A model generated the notes under the pieces. The model made no database searches and was not told the DNA's origin. It saw only the letters and a program-made list of their open reading frames with translations. Shown one piece after another: positions 22,599 to 32,603 of a stretch of 64,000 nucleotides of DNA. Position 1 is the first letter of the stretch. Each line of letters begins with the position of its first letter. The stretch comes from Fonsecaea monophora (taxonomy: Eukaryota > Ascomycota > Eurotiomycetes > Chaetothyriales > Herpotrichiellaceae). The stretch covers positions 1 to 64,000 of the forward strand of contig NW_019174042.1 in the NCBI RefSeq assembly GCF_001642475.1, written 5' to 3'. The position numbers and the translations under genes were made by a program.

Positions 22599-23322
22599 TT
22601 TTCTATCCCTTTTTCACCTCATGCTTCGGTTCACTCAGGTCGATCGCTGCTGTTAGCACCTTGAGAAAGATGTGCTGATAGAAGCCACGCCCTGTCTGGA
22701 AGATTACAACCATCAGCTGAAGACATCTTCTCTTTCTTTCCAATCTTCCAAAATCCTACCATATTCGTTCGGCCTTGGAAGATCCACTTGCACCTGGTGT
22801 GATTTCAATCTCATTTAATAATGAATTGCTACAGACAGTCATCTCCAATGTAACTTCAAGGTCGATAGCGCAACATGAAGAGCCTGCGGAGAACGACGAC
22901 GCTGCATAAAGGGCTCCAGCCTTCTTACCTACACCAACCCAAGGAGCCGGGTACATTTCCCGCACAAACGGCCAAAACGCCTTGAAAGGCTTAAGTGGAG
23001 ATCAGCGGCCACGCGACCCCCAAAGGAATTGCGCCTCCGCTGACTGTTGATCTCACCCCCAAGGAGGCAAAAGACCTCCACCAGTCAAGCCTTTCGCATC
23101 GACAAAAGCTTTATCAAAGGCTAATCCAGAGTCGGGGAAATGTGGAGAGCGAGTAGTCAATGTAACGGTATCCTTCGCGACGAGAGATATCTGGGTGGTA
23201 ACCGACGATGTCGCTAATCTACCAAGGATGAAGTATGCTGCTCCTTATATGGGCGTTGCCCATCGAGCAGCGCGTCTGTGCACTTCCCCCAACAGATCGA
23301 TTTGTGACTACGGGCCTTCATC
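22599..23322. promoter_or_regulatory. Shared divergent promoter region, MurQ-kinase and UNC93-like carrier
   Basis: 724 bp between outward start codons. ACCCCCAA(A)GGA-like words occur twice (near 23017 and 23056), flanking an imperfect inverted repeat of GAGATCA/TGATCTC (near 22997 and 23049). This arrangement could hold common control sites, but no known factor motif is certain. Confidence 0.5.
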
Positions 23323-25036
23323 ATGGTCAACCAAGAGGAGACACAGGCGCCGCAGCCGGTTGAACTGCACCAAGACAACGTCGAGCGTGCGGATGGATCC
23401 CGCTTCTCGTCCGTCAAGTCTTTCTATGCGCATCCATGGACTCAGATCATGCTTATCAGTCTGATATGCTTCTGTTGCCCTGGGGTGAGTTCTTACAAGC
23501 TACTGAGTCGATTTTGGAACAAACATGCTGACCTTACCAACAGATGTACAATGCGCTTGGTGGTCTGGGAGGTTCTGGACAGGTTGATCCGACAGGTATT
23601 TAGAACAGACAGTTGATCTCAAAAGAGTTGCTCAACATTGACCAACCAATACAGTGGCTGCCAACGCTACCGTCGCGCTCCTTTCCGCAACCGCTGGTAC
23701 AGCCTTGTTCATCGTTGGTCCTCTCTTCTCGTACACAGGGCCTCGCATTTGCTTCTTGCTGGGTGGCTGGACCTATGCCCTGTACAGCGGCAGCTTGCTC
23801 AATTTCAACCGTGAGGATCATGTGGGATTGTGAAGGTGCTTTGCTAACAGTAGGCAGATCATGACAACGGTGCGTTCGTTATTGCGTCGGGCGCTATCCT
23901 GGGTGTTGGAGCCTCGATGCTTTGGGTGGTCCAGGGTGCTATTGTGAGCTTCCCTCTTTCCTTTGAGATGCATCCCCTATCGACAGGGCCGTTACCATGA
24001 TGGCTGCCTCTTTCTCAGCACAAGCGTACAAGCTAACAGAGATTGGCAGATGACCACTTATGTTGCAGAGTCTCAGAAAGGCCGTGCCATTGCCGTCTTC
24101 TGGATCGTCTTTAATCTCGGGGGCGGAGTGGGCAGCCTCGCATCCTTTGGTCTCAACTTCCACTCCAAATCTGGCACCGTTTCGGACTCGACCTATATCG
24201 CCCTGATGGTCATCATGCTCTTCGGCTGGGTGTTGGGCTTGTTTATTTGTTCACCCAGGCGGATCCGTCTGGCACAGCTCCACGCTGCTGTTGAAGGCGA
24301 GAAGCACTCGTGGAAGGCCACCATCGAGATCGCGGTGCGCACCATGGCCAGCTGGCGCGTCTTTTGCATGCTGCCGCTGTTCTTCTGCGCCAACGTCTTT
24401 TACTCGTACCAGCAGAACCAGGTCAATGGCATGACCTTCAACATTCGAACTCGCTCTCTCAATGGAGCCTTGTACTGGATTGCACAGATGATTGGTGGTC
24501 TCCTGATAGGTGTGCTGCTCGACCTTCCGTTCCTCTCCCGACCCATGAGAGCCCGCGTCGGGTGGGTGGTGCTCTTTGTCACCGGCATGTCTATCTGGGG
24601 TGGAGGATATGCGTTTCAGAAATGGCAAGACCGACGCCTCGCGGCCGGCTTCAAGCAGGACATTGACTACACCCAGGGCTCCCTGTCGACTGGCCCGATA
24701 TTTCTGTACATCTTCTATGGGGCGTATGACGCGCTGTGGCAAGGGTTTTGTTACTGGCTCATTGGCACTGAGTCGAACTCGACCTCACGGGCTGCCATTC
24801 TTGTTGGCGCCTACAAGACCTTCCAGGCAACGGGCGGGGCCATGGCTTGGAGGATCAATGCGTTGCACAAGAGTCCGATGACGCAGCTGGGGATGAACTG
24901 GGGTTTGTCGATGGGGTCGTTGGTAGTTGTGCTGCCAACAGTCTGGACCGTCACGACCATGACTATTGAGAAACCTATACGGGACCAGGAGCTAGAGTTG
25001 AAGATCCAAGAAGTTGAAGCCGGGGTGGACAAATAG
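23323..25036 (+). CDS. UNC93-like (DUF895) multi-pass membrane carrier
   Basis: Five exons, 23323-23484, 23544-23595, 23655-23810, 23858-23943 and 24050-25036, give 480 residues with all phases consistent. Introns are 59, 59, 47 and 106 nt. After a hydrophilic start come about 11-12 hydrophobic segments. The family block MYNALGGLGGSGQ opens exon 2, and exon 4 holds NGAFVIASGAILGVGASMLWVVQGAI. Exon 5 begins with MTTYVAESQKGRAIAVFW, typical of fungal UNC93/DUF895 proteins of the MFS superfamily. Some relatives regulate channels or receptors; most fungal members have no known cargo. Divergence from the MurQ-kinase gene suggests an amino-sugar or muropeptide cargo, which is inference only. Confidence 0.88.
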
Positions 25037-26268
25037 TGAGACTTTTTCAGCAGTATCCCCTTCTAGAACGGGGAGTAGCTAGTCACAAGGGGAAGAAGTC
25101 TTCCCTTCCTCCTCCACCGCTATATCCCTCGCTACGAAAAAAAGAAGTGGTTATCACTTCTTCGAAATGACAAAAAGTTCAGTTCCACGACTGGTCTATC
25201 GTGTAACCTTTCCCGTAGGCTTCATCGTGGGTGTTGCGGCTCCTATCCTCTCCCCGGTGGAGAGGGTTCATCGAGCAATCTTACAACAGCCACTCTGCCC
25301 CGTCTCATGGCACCACCGCTGGCACCAGTCATTGACAGTATTTGATCGACATGAGCGAGACCCCCCTCTTTTGCCTACCTTTTTTACCCACATTCTCCCA
25401 CGTGCTCCCCCCGATCTCCTCCAGAGAGGAGGAGGGCGAGGTTTGCAAGGTGAGAGAATGTATATGGGTAAAGCCGACAGCAAACTCATGTCTAGGGAAA
25501 GGCCCCACCAACCAGACCGTGATACACTGAACCCAGAACAAATAGTCCCCTTTCCCCCTTTCGGGTCCCCATGGTTTTGAACCATGGAAACCCGAAAGGG
25601 CTGGGGGGTGCGTTATTCGAAGCGTAGAGTGAGGGGTCTCATTACTGCTGCAAGGGACTTCTTCCGACTTGGACTAATTGTTGGGAGATTTTGGCGATTT
25701 TAATCATTTATATTCGTGATTTTCCTGCCTGGAAAAAGTGGAGCCGGTGGTAGGTGAAGTCTGGGAGTTCACATGGTCGTCGAGGTGTATCCTTGGCGAG
25801 ACTGTGAGTGAGTGACTGTCGTGAAGTTCACCTCGAGGATGGGCTGATACCGGCCCAGGTGGACAGGATTACACCCTCATATCTTTGATGCTCTGCGGTG
25901 ACAAAGTCTACTTGATGGCAATACTTTCAAGACTGCCACAATACGAGTATATGACGAGAACTTTCCTCCTCTCCCCCAAACATTACATTGTCGCGATGGA
26001 GCCTCATCTGGAAACACTCACAAGGCTGCAGCCTCGTCAGCGCCCCCTGATATTTCTCGAAAGAGGCAAGTTTTCCGGGCCGGCATCACTTGGAGAAACA
26101 TTTTGTGATTTCCCCGAATCAAGTGATGCTTGAACTGCTCTGCTCATAGCTCTCTAGCATTTCCTGTGCAATTGTTCTTACACGAAAGAAGTCTTATCAA
26201 CAGATACTCGTCCGTTCTGTATACCTCGCTTGTCCTTACAGCCTCACCTAACACCTTTCACACCGAAA
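25037..26268. other. Intergenic region with a strong inverted repeat
   Basis: About 1.2 kb between the carrier and PET191, both on the plus strand. It holds the inverted repeat at 25556-25600. Short open frames at 25167-25580 and 25885-26133 show no family features. Confidence 0.5.
25556..25600. repeat. 21-bp inverted repeat with 3-nt loop
   Basis: Left arm 25556-25576 and right arm 25580-25600 pair at 19 of 21 positions (core CCCTTTCGGGT with ACCCGAAAGGG; inner CCATGG with CCATGG), around the loop TTG. As DNA this is a cruciform-prone palindrome; as RNA, a long hairpin. It lies 520 bp after the carrier stop, too far for a simple terminator. Confidence 0.85.
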
Positions 26269-26816
26269 ATGCCGTCCTCGTGTAAAGATATCCGTACGTC
26301 CTTGTCCCGCCACCACTGTACATTCTGCTGCAGTCCACCTCGCCGAACAAATTTCCTTTCTGAGCACTGCTGCTCTTCTCCTTTCCCAGCGAAATGTATG
26401 AATCTGTGGCTAACCCCTCTTCTCCCTGGTCGACAGGTGATGCGCTGGCCCAATGCCTCCAGAACAGCGACTGCATCCTCGTCCAGCGACACACCCCCCT
26501 CCAATGCCTCTCCCACCCGCTGCTCGAGACCCTCCCGGAGCAGTGCCAACAGCTCAAGATCGGGTTCCGCGAATGCCGGCGCGGACTGGTGGACATGAGA
26601 AAACGATTCCGAGGCAACGCGCCCATTTCCACCAGCCTGGAACTCGAGGGTGGCGACGGGAGTGGGAGGAAGGTCGAGGGCGCCCCGGGTGGGGGCCTCA
26701 AGAGCCAGCTGTACGCTGGACGGCCGGCTTTCGATGTCCGCGAGCAGATGGGCAAGGGCCAGAAAGGGGAGGTCGAGGGACTGGGGTTTGACGAGAGCAA
26801 GACGAGAGGACTGTAA
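26269..26816 (+). CDS. PET191: PET191/COA5, cytochrome c oxidase assembly factor
   Basis: Two exons, 26269-26293 and 26437-26816, joined across a 143-nt intron in phase 1, give 134 residues. The first exon has only eight full codons (MPSSCKDI), so it is missed by any ORF search. Splicing restores MPSSCKDIRDALAQCLQNSDC, with a CX9C pair (C5, C15), and the later conserved LPEQCQQLKIGFRECRRG and VDMRKRFRGN blocks. PET191 is a small intermembrane-space protein with Cys-pair helices needed for complex IV assembly. After the conserved part there is a Gly-rich insert (about residues 77-95) before LYAGRPAF. Larger minus-strand frames over the same DNA are shadows. Confidence 0.93.
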
Positions 26817-27714
26817 GGAAATCCGACACCGGACGACTCGCACTGCTGTCTTCCCATCGAAAGCACCTGCGGACATGTCAGCGATGTCGCAGACGTGCTT
26901 GCAGGGGGGATCACCGTGCCCTTAAGGGGCGAGATGCACTCCCACTCTCCGCCAGACACCCGGGGCAGAGCCTTGCTGTTGGTGCGACGCCAGAACCCTT
27001 GCTGCGGAAGCGATCAGTGGCCAGGCCGGGCCGTGAACAAGAGTCTCGATCAACCAAAGCCGACCAAGAGAGCCGCGCTGTATTATTTCTCGCGAGCAAA
27101 TCGTACCGCTTCACGTTCTCCAACTGACCTCGACTTGAACAGCAACAAGGACTCGGCTCGACTGCTCAGCTGCAATCCATCTGAGGGCTGCTAGGCAAAG
27201 ACAGAGCGGTCAACTAGACTCCAAGGCGCGGCCAGCACGCGGCCAGCGAACAAGAGACGTGGCGGCGCATACTCTCCACTCTCTGCGTGAAAACTACTGG
27301 GATCTCCTCCCACCAGTGCAGCATCGCCCTCTATGGAAAGTGCTGAACCACATCGCGAATCACGCGGCAATAGCACGTATAGCTTGCCGTCAAAATCACC
27401 ACTGGCGCCAGAAGAGGAGGGCAAGCTGTAAATATCGGACCTCCTGTCAGACAGAGCATGTACAATAAATATGGGTGACACAAGTCACAGAACAAAAGCA
27501 TTGAACCAAGAGAGACCATTTCTGAATCAACCGCCATTGTTCGTTCGTAAGCTTTTCTTTTTTAATCTAGAAAGTCGCCCCTTATATGCCCCTTGCCAAT
27601 CCGTCGATGAAGCCCATAGAATACATGACATTCTTTTTTTCCCCCAGACCGTGGAGACGTACCATAAACCAGGACCGCTAACGGGCCTCCGGCACAGGGT
27701 CATCCTCGTCTTGT
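26817..27714. other. Convergent intergenic region
   Basis: 898 bp between the stops of PET191 (+) and WBP1 (-). No gene-like signal is seen. Confidence 0.5.
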
Positions 27715-29322
27715 TCACCTCGGAGTGCTGCTTACACTGAGCTTCCTCCGCCGCTCGGCTTCCTCCTTTGGCGGCTCGCAGTACAGCCACACCATGACAA
27801 AGGCGACGAAACCCAGGACGACGCTCCACAGGCCCCCGATCCACGGCCACGCGCCGCTGATGGCCCAGCTTCGAGGCCACTCGTCGTGGGCAAAGTGTCT
27901 GACGGTGACCTGTCTCTTCTCCTCGATGTAGGTCAGGAAGGGCCGCTTGTAGTTGACCTTGAACGCGAAGATGCCGTGTTGGTCGGGGGTTGTAAATGTC
28001 GTGCTAAACACTGTGCTGTTGGGTGTGGTTGATGACGGCTGGAGCGGAATCCGGTGGAAGGGCGAGAGCATGGTGAATTCGAGTTGCAGGGCATCGTTGG
28101 CGGGGACGGTGAAGGGGACGTAGTGTGTTCGGTCGTATTGGCCGATTTCAATGGAGAATTTCTAGAGAAATCTCAGTCAGTGGAAGGACAGCCGGACGGA
28201 TTCGTCACAAAAGACACCTACCACGTCATTCTTGATCCGATAGATATCCGGGTCGTATTCGCTGATTTGCGTTGTATTCTCACCAGCCGTGGTAGATCGC
28301 CTGACCTCGTAGTGTTGGATATGGAAGACCTTGAGAACGCCGACCTCCTGGAAGGTCCACTCGGTCAATTGCTTTGCAAATTCCTGGTTTACCGTCTTCA
28401 CACTCTTTCCGTTCGGTGATTTTACCGACGCATCAAACCACTTGTCTTGGAGCATTTCCAGGGAGCCGAGAACCGTGAACCTTGCAGAGTTGCGGGCTTG
28501 CATTGCGGACACGAGTGCCAACTGCGAGCCTGTTGCGAACGACTCTTCCACGCTCTCAGCCTCGTCTTTCGGATTATATGCATATGCAGTGGCGGGAGCT
28601 TTCAAGATGGGCGCCAATAGAGGACTGGTGTTCCCCAGTGTCTGCCCAACTGCTTTAGGCACAGCTAGGGTGCCATCACCACCAAAGAAGTTGACGACAT
28701 CAGGTCTCAATTGCCCCGGGCGTTCTACCAGTAGAACATCGTGCTTTTCGGCCGCGGAAACCGTGTCGTAGTTGAAATGATCGACCACCACCGAGGATTT
28801 ATCGGGCGACAAGGAAATATCAAACTCGAGTAGGAGGGAGGAGATGGCGGAAGGCGTGCCCGCATCGGAGGACAGACCAAGCAAGACGTTTCCACCAGCA
28901 TTGACATAGTCGAGCAGTATCTTGGGAGTCAGGGCTGGCCCGTAGCCTGTTCATTCTCAGTATAAGGCGAAGCAAACCGGAGCTGCGGGCTGTGCTCGTT
29001 ACCTTTCGACTTTGGAGGTGTGAGAAGTAAATGGTCATAAGCGAGTTGACCATGTCTGAAGAGTGAGAGATCCTCGCTCCTGGGAGACTGGAAAGACAGT
29101 TTATAGTCACGCCCTGGTTAATGAGATGAAATAAGTCACCAACTCCTGCCAGTCGAGGGGTTGAGGGAACATACCTTCTAAATCAGCCCAGAACTGCGAG
29201 TAGAGTCCCTTTTGCGATTCATCTTCGAGAACGACCAGGACTCTGTCTCCCACAGCGCTTTTGGCCAGCACGGCGCTCAGCAGCGGCAGGAGGAGAAGGC
29301 AGGCTGAAGAAAAGAGCCGCAT
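27715..29322 (-). CDS. WBP1: WBP1/OST48, oligosaccharyltransferase subunit
   Basis: Four exons, 29322-29175, 29113-29003, 28946-28222 and 28161-27715 (introns 61, 56 and 60 nt), give 476 residues. The ATG at 29322 begins a signal peptide (MRLFSSACLLLLPLLSAVLA). Family blocks follow: GDRVLVVLED, SLFRHGQLAYDHLLLTPPKSKGYGPALTP (split by intron 2) and NAGGNVLLGLSSD. A lumenal beta-rich region and one C-terminal membrane segment (WIGGLWSVVLGFVAFVMVWLY, ~433-453) complete the protein. It is part of the ER complex that transfers the glycan to Asn-X-Ser/Thr. The predicted tail ends in ...RRRKLSVSSTPR, without the KKxx retrieval signal known from yeast Wbp1, so the last codons may be wrong or retrieval may depend on partners. 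Confidence 0.94.
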
Positions 29323-29813
29323 CTTGAGAGAAGACAAGACGGACTGACCGGGTTCCCGTGCTTAAGCAGGGACATTCATTGAGAGGTGAGTACCGTAGCT
29401 GCGCACACTCCCCCAATGGGCTTTGCGTGCTGCGGAGACGTGGTCAATTAATCTTCTCCTCAGCCTTGTCTCAGCCTCGTCAAATGCTCCGCAGTAGATG
29501 CCAAGGCTGCGTTCGGGACTTCATCTAAGCTTCAACTCTCGCATGTCCCTCGCTCAGACAACTGCCAATTGAGCCCGACGCAGGGCAAAACGACGAGACC
29601 ATATCGGCAACTGCTATCCTTCGCGAGTCGCCTCCATCTTGAACCCGAATCGAGCTTGCAGAGCTAGACAAACCAATCTTGACAGCTCGACTCCTCCGAA
29701 TCAACGAAAGCTTGCATCCTGTACACCCTGGTCACCAAGTTGGTCCAACCCGATATAACCTCTCTCCTCCTTTGAGCACTCAAGGTCCTCATACATCCTC
29801 TCATAAGGCAACA
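29323..29813. promoter_or_regulatory. Divergent intergenic region, WBP1 and complex I 9.5-kDa subunit
   Basis: 491 bp between outward starts. The part after 29679 is an open frame joined to the complex I gene, but it lacks family features and is likely 5' leader. Confidence 0.45.
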
Positions 29814-30309
29814 ATGTCCGGCATACCTCAACGCTTCTGGGGCCAACCCATTCGGTATCTGCGGTGGGCAGCCCATGAAAAGCCAGCAATATTCTGGAGC
29901 TGCGTGATCGGTGGCCTGGGACCTGCGACATTTGTCTTCATCCCGCCGCTGAGGAGATACTTTGGTGATCAGGATCCGCCGAGAATTCCACTGACTTATC
30001 CCGGTAAGCATACCGTCCATGAGATCTTCGTTCGCTGGGTATCAACTTTGATGTTTGGGACCTGGCCTGGGTTCCGTGCTCGGAAGAAGAGGGGGAGCAA
30101 AGAATCACACGATGGAGGAAATATCTGCCAGCTCTGGTTCGAGCGGCTCGTGATATTGGGTGATTCGCTGGTTGTCAGACTTGGATATTTAAAAACACAA
30201 ACGCACCACGCGGAACAGCACTGAGAGAACGAGATTTGCTGACATATTTCTCTCTCTAGTACCGAGCGGACCAAGAAAGATACCGACTGGCTTCGACGAC
30301 CCGGAATGA
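29814..30309 (+). CDS. NADH:ubiquinone oxidoreductase 9.5-kDa subunit (fungal complex I)
   Basis: Two exons, 29814-30003 and 30260-30309 (intron of 256 nt, long for this window), give 79 residues. The ATG in ACAATGTCC at 29814 starts the usual MSGIPQRFWGQPIRYLRW. The open frame runs 45 codons further upstream without likeness. The next block, AHEKPAIFWSCVIGGLGP, enters one membrane helix (FWSCVIGGLGPATFVFIPPL). The spliced end reads IPLTYPVPSGPRKIPTGFDDPE, matching the fungal 9.5-kDa/NDUFA3-like accessory subunit. It sits in the membrane arm of complex I in the mitochondrial inner membrane. Confidence 0.92.
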
Positions 30310-31044
30310 GAGAACCAGCCTACGGAGACATCGGGCGCTCAACACCCATCGCGCTGAACATGCGAACAGCAGAGAAAGCGATGATAGTTCAAGCATTGTA
30401 CATAGCCGGCAACACTGCACCAGTCAATTATGACCACACAACAGAACGTCTACCAAGTTGACGCCTCGTTCAATCCTGTATAGTGGTGTCCTAGCTGGGC
30501 CTTGTGGCGTCTACTTCATATGTTCTTATGCGCAAAGACAAAATCCCGGGACATGATCCTACCTCAACCCTTCTTTGTTCATTCTGGGTGTTGTTGTGCA
30601 CGAGGTACAAAGTCCCAGGTCGTGATTCAGACTCACTCCATCTACGTCTATTCTATATGGCCTTGTGCGCGACGCGGAAATCCTGTATTGCGATCCAGGT
30701 ATACCCTGTCCACGTCCATACTATATGTCCTTGCACGTCAAGTATAGAATCAGACGTCGCGATTTAGATGCACCCCAGCCGCGTCTATACTATTTTCACT
30801 TTGCGCGCGAAGCATGGAATCTATATCGTTATTGAGGTATATCCTGTCCACGTCAGGGTCTGTATAGGTTTTGAACGTGAAGTGTGTAGATGTCCCATTG
30901 TGCGCGAAATAGAGACTCCATGTCGCCTGACACCTGTCGCGTCTAGCTATCACACTATGGTGTATCTACTTCATGTCCGGGTTGCCGCCGCGATTTCCAA
31001 AAAAAGTTCACAAGGCTGACGCGTGCATATCGCACCAAAGTTGA
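30310..31044. other. Convergent intergenic region, largely a diverged tandem repeat
   Basis: 735 bp between the complex I subunit (+) and the BTB protein (-). Most of it is the ~69-bp repeat listed separately; open frames here are repeat translations. Confidence 0.6.
30508..30960. repeat. Diverged ~69-bp tandem repeat (minisatellite)
   Basis: A word like CGTCTATACTATATGTCCTT recurs at about 30508, 30576 (poor), 30645, 30713, 30782 and 30851, with steps of 68-69 bp. Within units, GCGCGAAG/ACGGAAATCCTGTATTGCGAT and CAGGTATACCCTGTCCA-like words recur in the same order. A further partial copy starts near 30940. Copies differ at perhaps a quarter of positions. Confidence 0.8.
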
Positions 31045-32603
31045 TCACTCCTCCATCAAGTCAGGCGCAGCTTCTCTCACGAACATCTCATCTGAAGACT
31101 CTTTGTCCAAGTCGGAGTCGTTGGCGCTGTCGTAATCGGCAAGGCTAGCAAGCTTCTTTGGTGTTGCACGAGTGCGAGCGTGATTGTCGTTGCGGCTCGT
31201 GCGTTTAGTACCGCTGTTGGCGTTAGCCCACATCTGCATCATCTTCTGTCCTTCTATGTCGTGGTCCAGCTTGTCTTCCACATCGTCGTCGACACCATGG
31301 TGCAAATGGTCTTCCATATCGTCTTCCATGTCGTCGTACATGCTTTGCAATGCATCGGTTGATTTCGCGGTCGAATCTCGGGTGTACCATGGCATATCCC
31401 CCTTTTCGATCGTTGCACATGTCAACCAGTAGATTTCATGCTGGTCTCTCTTCAAGTGGGTGCGTTCGACCATGAGATCCTCGACGAATCGCTTGATGTC
31501 TTCCTTGAGGACACCCATGTTCGCCTCGAGCACGTGACACGCCTTGATACTCATCGGGAAATATTTATGGAACTCCTGGAAGTCCATGTGGTTGAGATAG
31601 GCTGGACCACCTTCGTGGAGTGAGGTGTAGAAGTTCAGGCCTCCGTCAGGTGCGCGTCGGGTGCGATCGTCAGAGATGTTTTGAGAGAACCACTGTCGGA
31701 AAAAGCAAACTGCCATCCACATGTAGATGTCGCTGGAGTATGAGGGTCGACCAGGTTTGTCGGCTGCAGTACGGCGCATAAACTCCGGGTAGTGACCTAG
31801 CATGCGCAGCTCAATGGCCTCTTTGACGAGAGCAAGTTCAGTTGCCTTGCGATCCAAGATGACACGGATATCTTCACTGATACGATTCTTCTCCTCTTCG
31901 GTGATGGATCCCCACTGGCCGATCAAATGGATAGCTGCTTCGCTGTAGATAGTAGGGGATTGAACGCGGCGACCAAGCTCAAGCCAGGCGTGTGGGTTAC
32001 CCAAGATAGAAGTCCAAAGGACAGTGTCTTGACGCATCAACGCGAGGTCCACCACGTCGCGGACGTGTTCAAGTGAGCTCACAGATTCCGCACACTGAAT
32101 GAGAGCAACGACACAGGAGAGCAGATTGGCCAAGCTGCTGTCATCGAAGACAGGGTCACGGTTGTAGAAGATGCCAAAGAGCCAATCCCATGCACGGTTG
32201 GAGTTGTCGGTCGCCTTTCCATTTTCGAAGTCTGGCATCAGAAGATTCATGCTGGGGCCTACAACCCGCCCAGACTCGTTGATCTCCTGTGGTCCACTTC
32301 ATCAGCCTCTGGTCTCTGGGGACATTTTCAATTTGAAGGGGACTTGTTTACCACACGGACGAATCCGCCAAACTCATTGTCCGCAACAGCCCGCTTGAAT
32401 TCGAAACGGTACGCGGCCGCATTCTCGCGGCGAGCCTGTGCATTAAGGCGAGGTCCCGGCTTGGAGGCAATCTGCTCGGCGAAAAGAGAGGAATGAGTGG
32501 CGACAACTTGAGAGTGGAGCTTGTAGACTTGAGTTGGTGAGATGACGATGAGGACATCCCCATCCACAAACTTGGGAAAATCTGATTTAGCTGGAGATGT
32601 CAT
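31045..32603 (-). CDS. BTB/POZ domain protein
   Basis: Two exons, 32603-32352 and 32286-31045 (intron 65 nt, phase 0), give 497 residues. Upstream of the ATG at 32603 the frame continues only to a GTG. The BTB domain opens the protein: FVDGDVLIVISPTQVYKLHSQVVATHSSLFAEQI (about 11-44), a usual fungal variant. A helical middle follows (WDWLFGIFYNRDPVF, then HVRDVVDLALMRQD). The C-terminus has an Asp/Glu-rich run (DDMEDDMEDHLHHGVDDDVEDKLDHD) and a basic, possibly nuclear segment (GTKRTSRNDNHARTRATPKK). BTB proteins are protein-interaction adaptors, often for cullin-3 ligases. No target can be named. Confidence 0.87.

Noticed and set aside
26244..26959. Two minus-strand frames of 210 and 233 codons
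   Set aside because: Both overlap PET191 on the other strand, which has conserved Cys pairs after splicing.
29679..29813. 45 extra codons before the complex I 9.5-kDa subunit
   Set aside because: Family proteins begin at MSGIPQ, and the ATG at 29814 has a good context.
30502..31019. Short plus-strand frames of 81-87 codons
   Set aside because: They are translations of the 69-bp tandem repeat.
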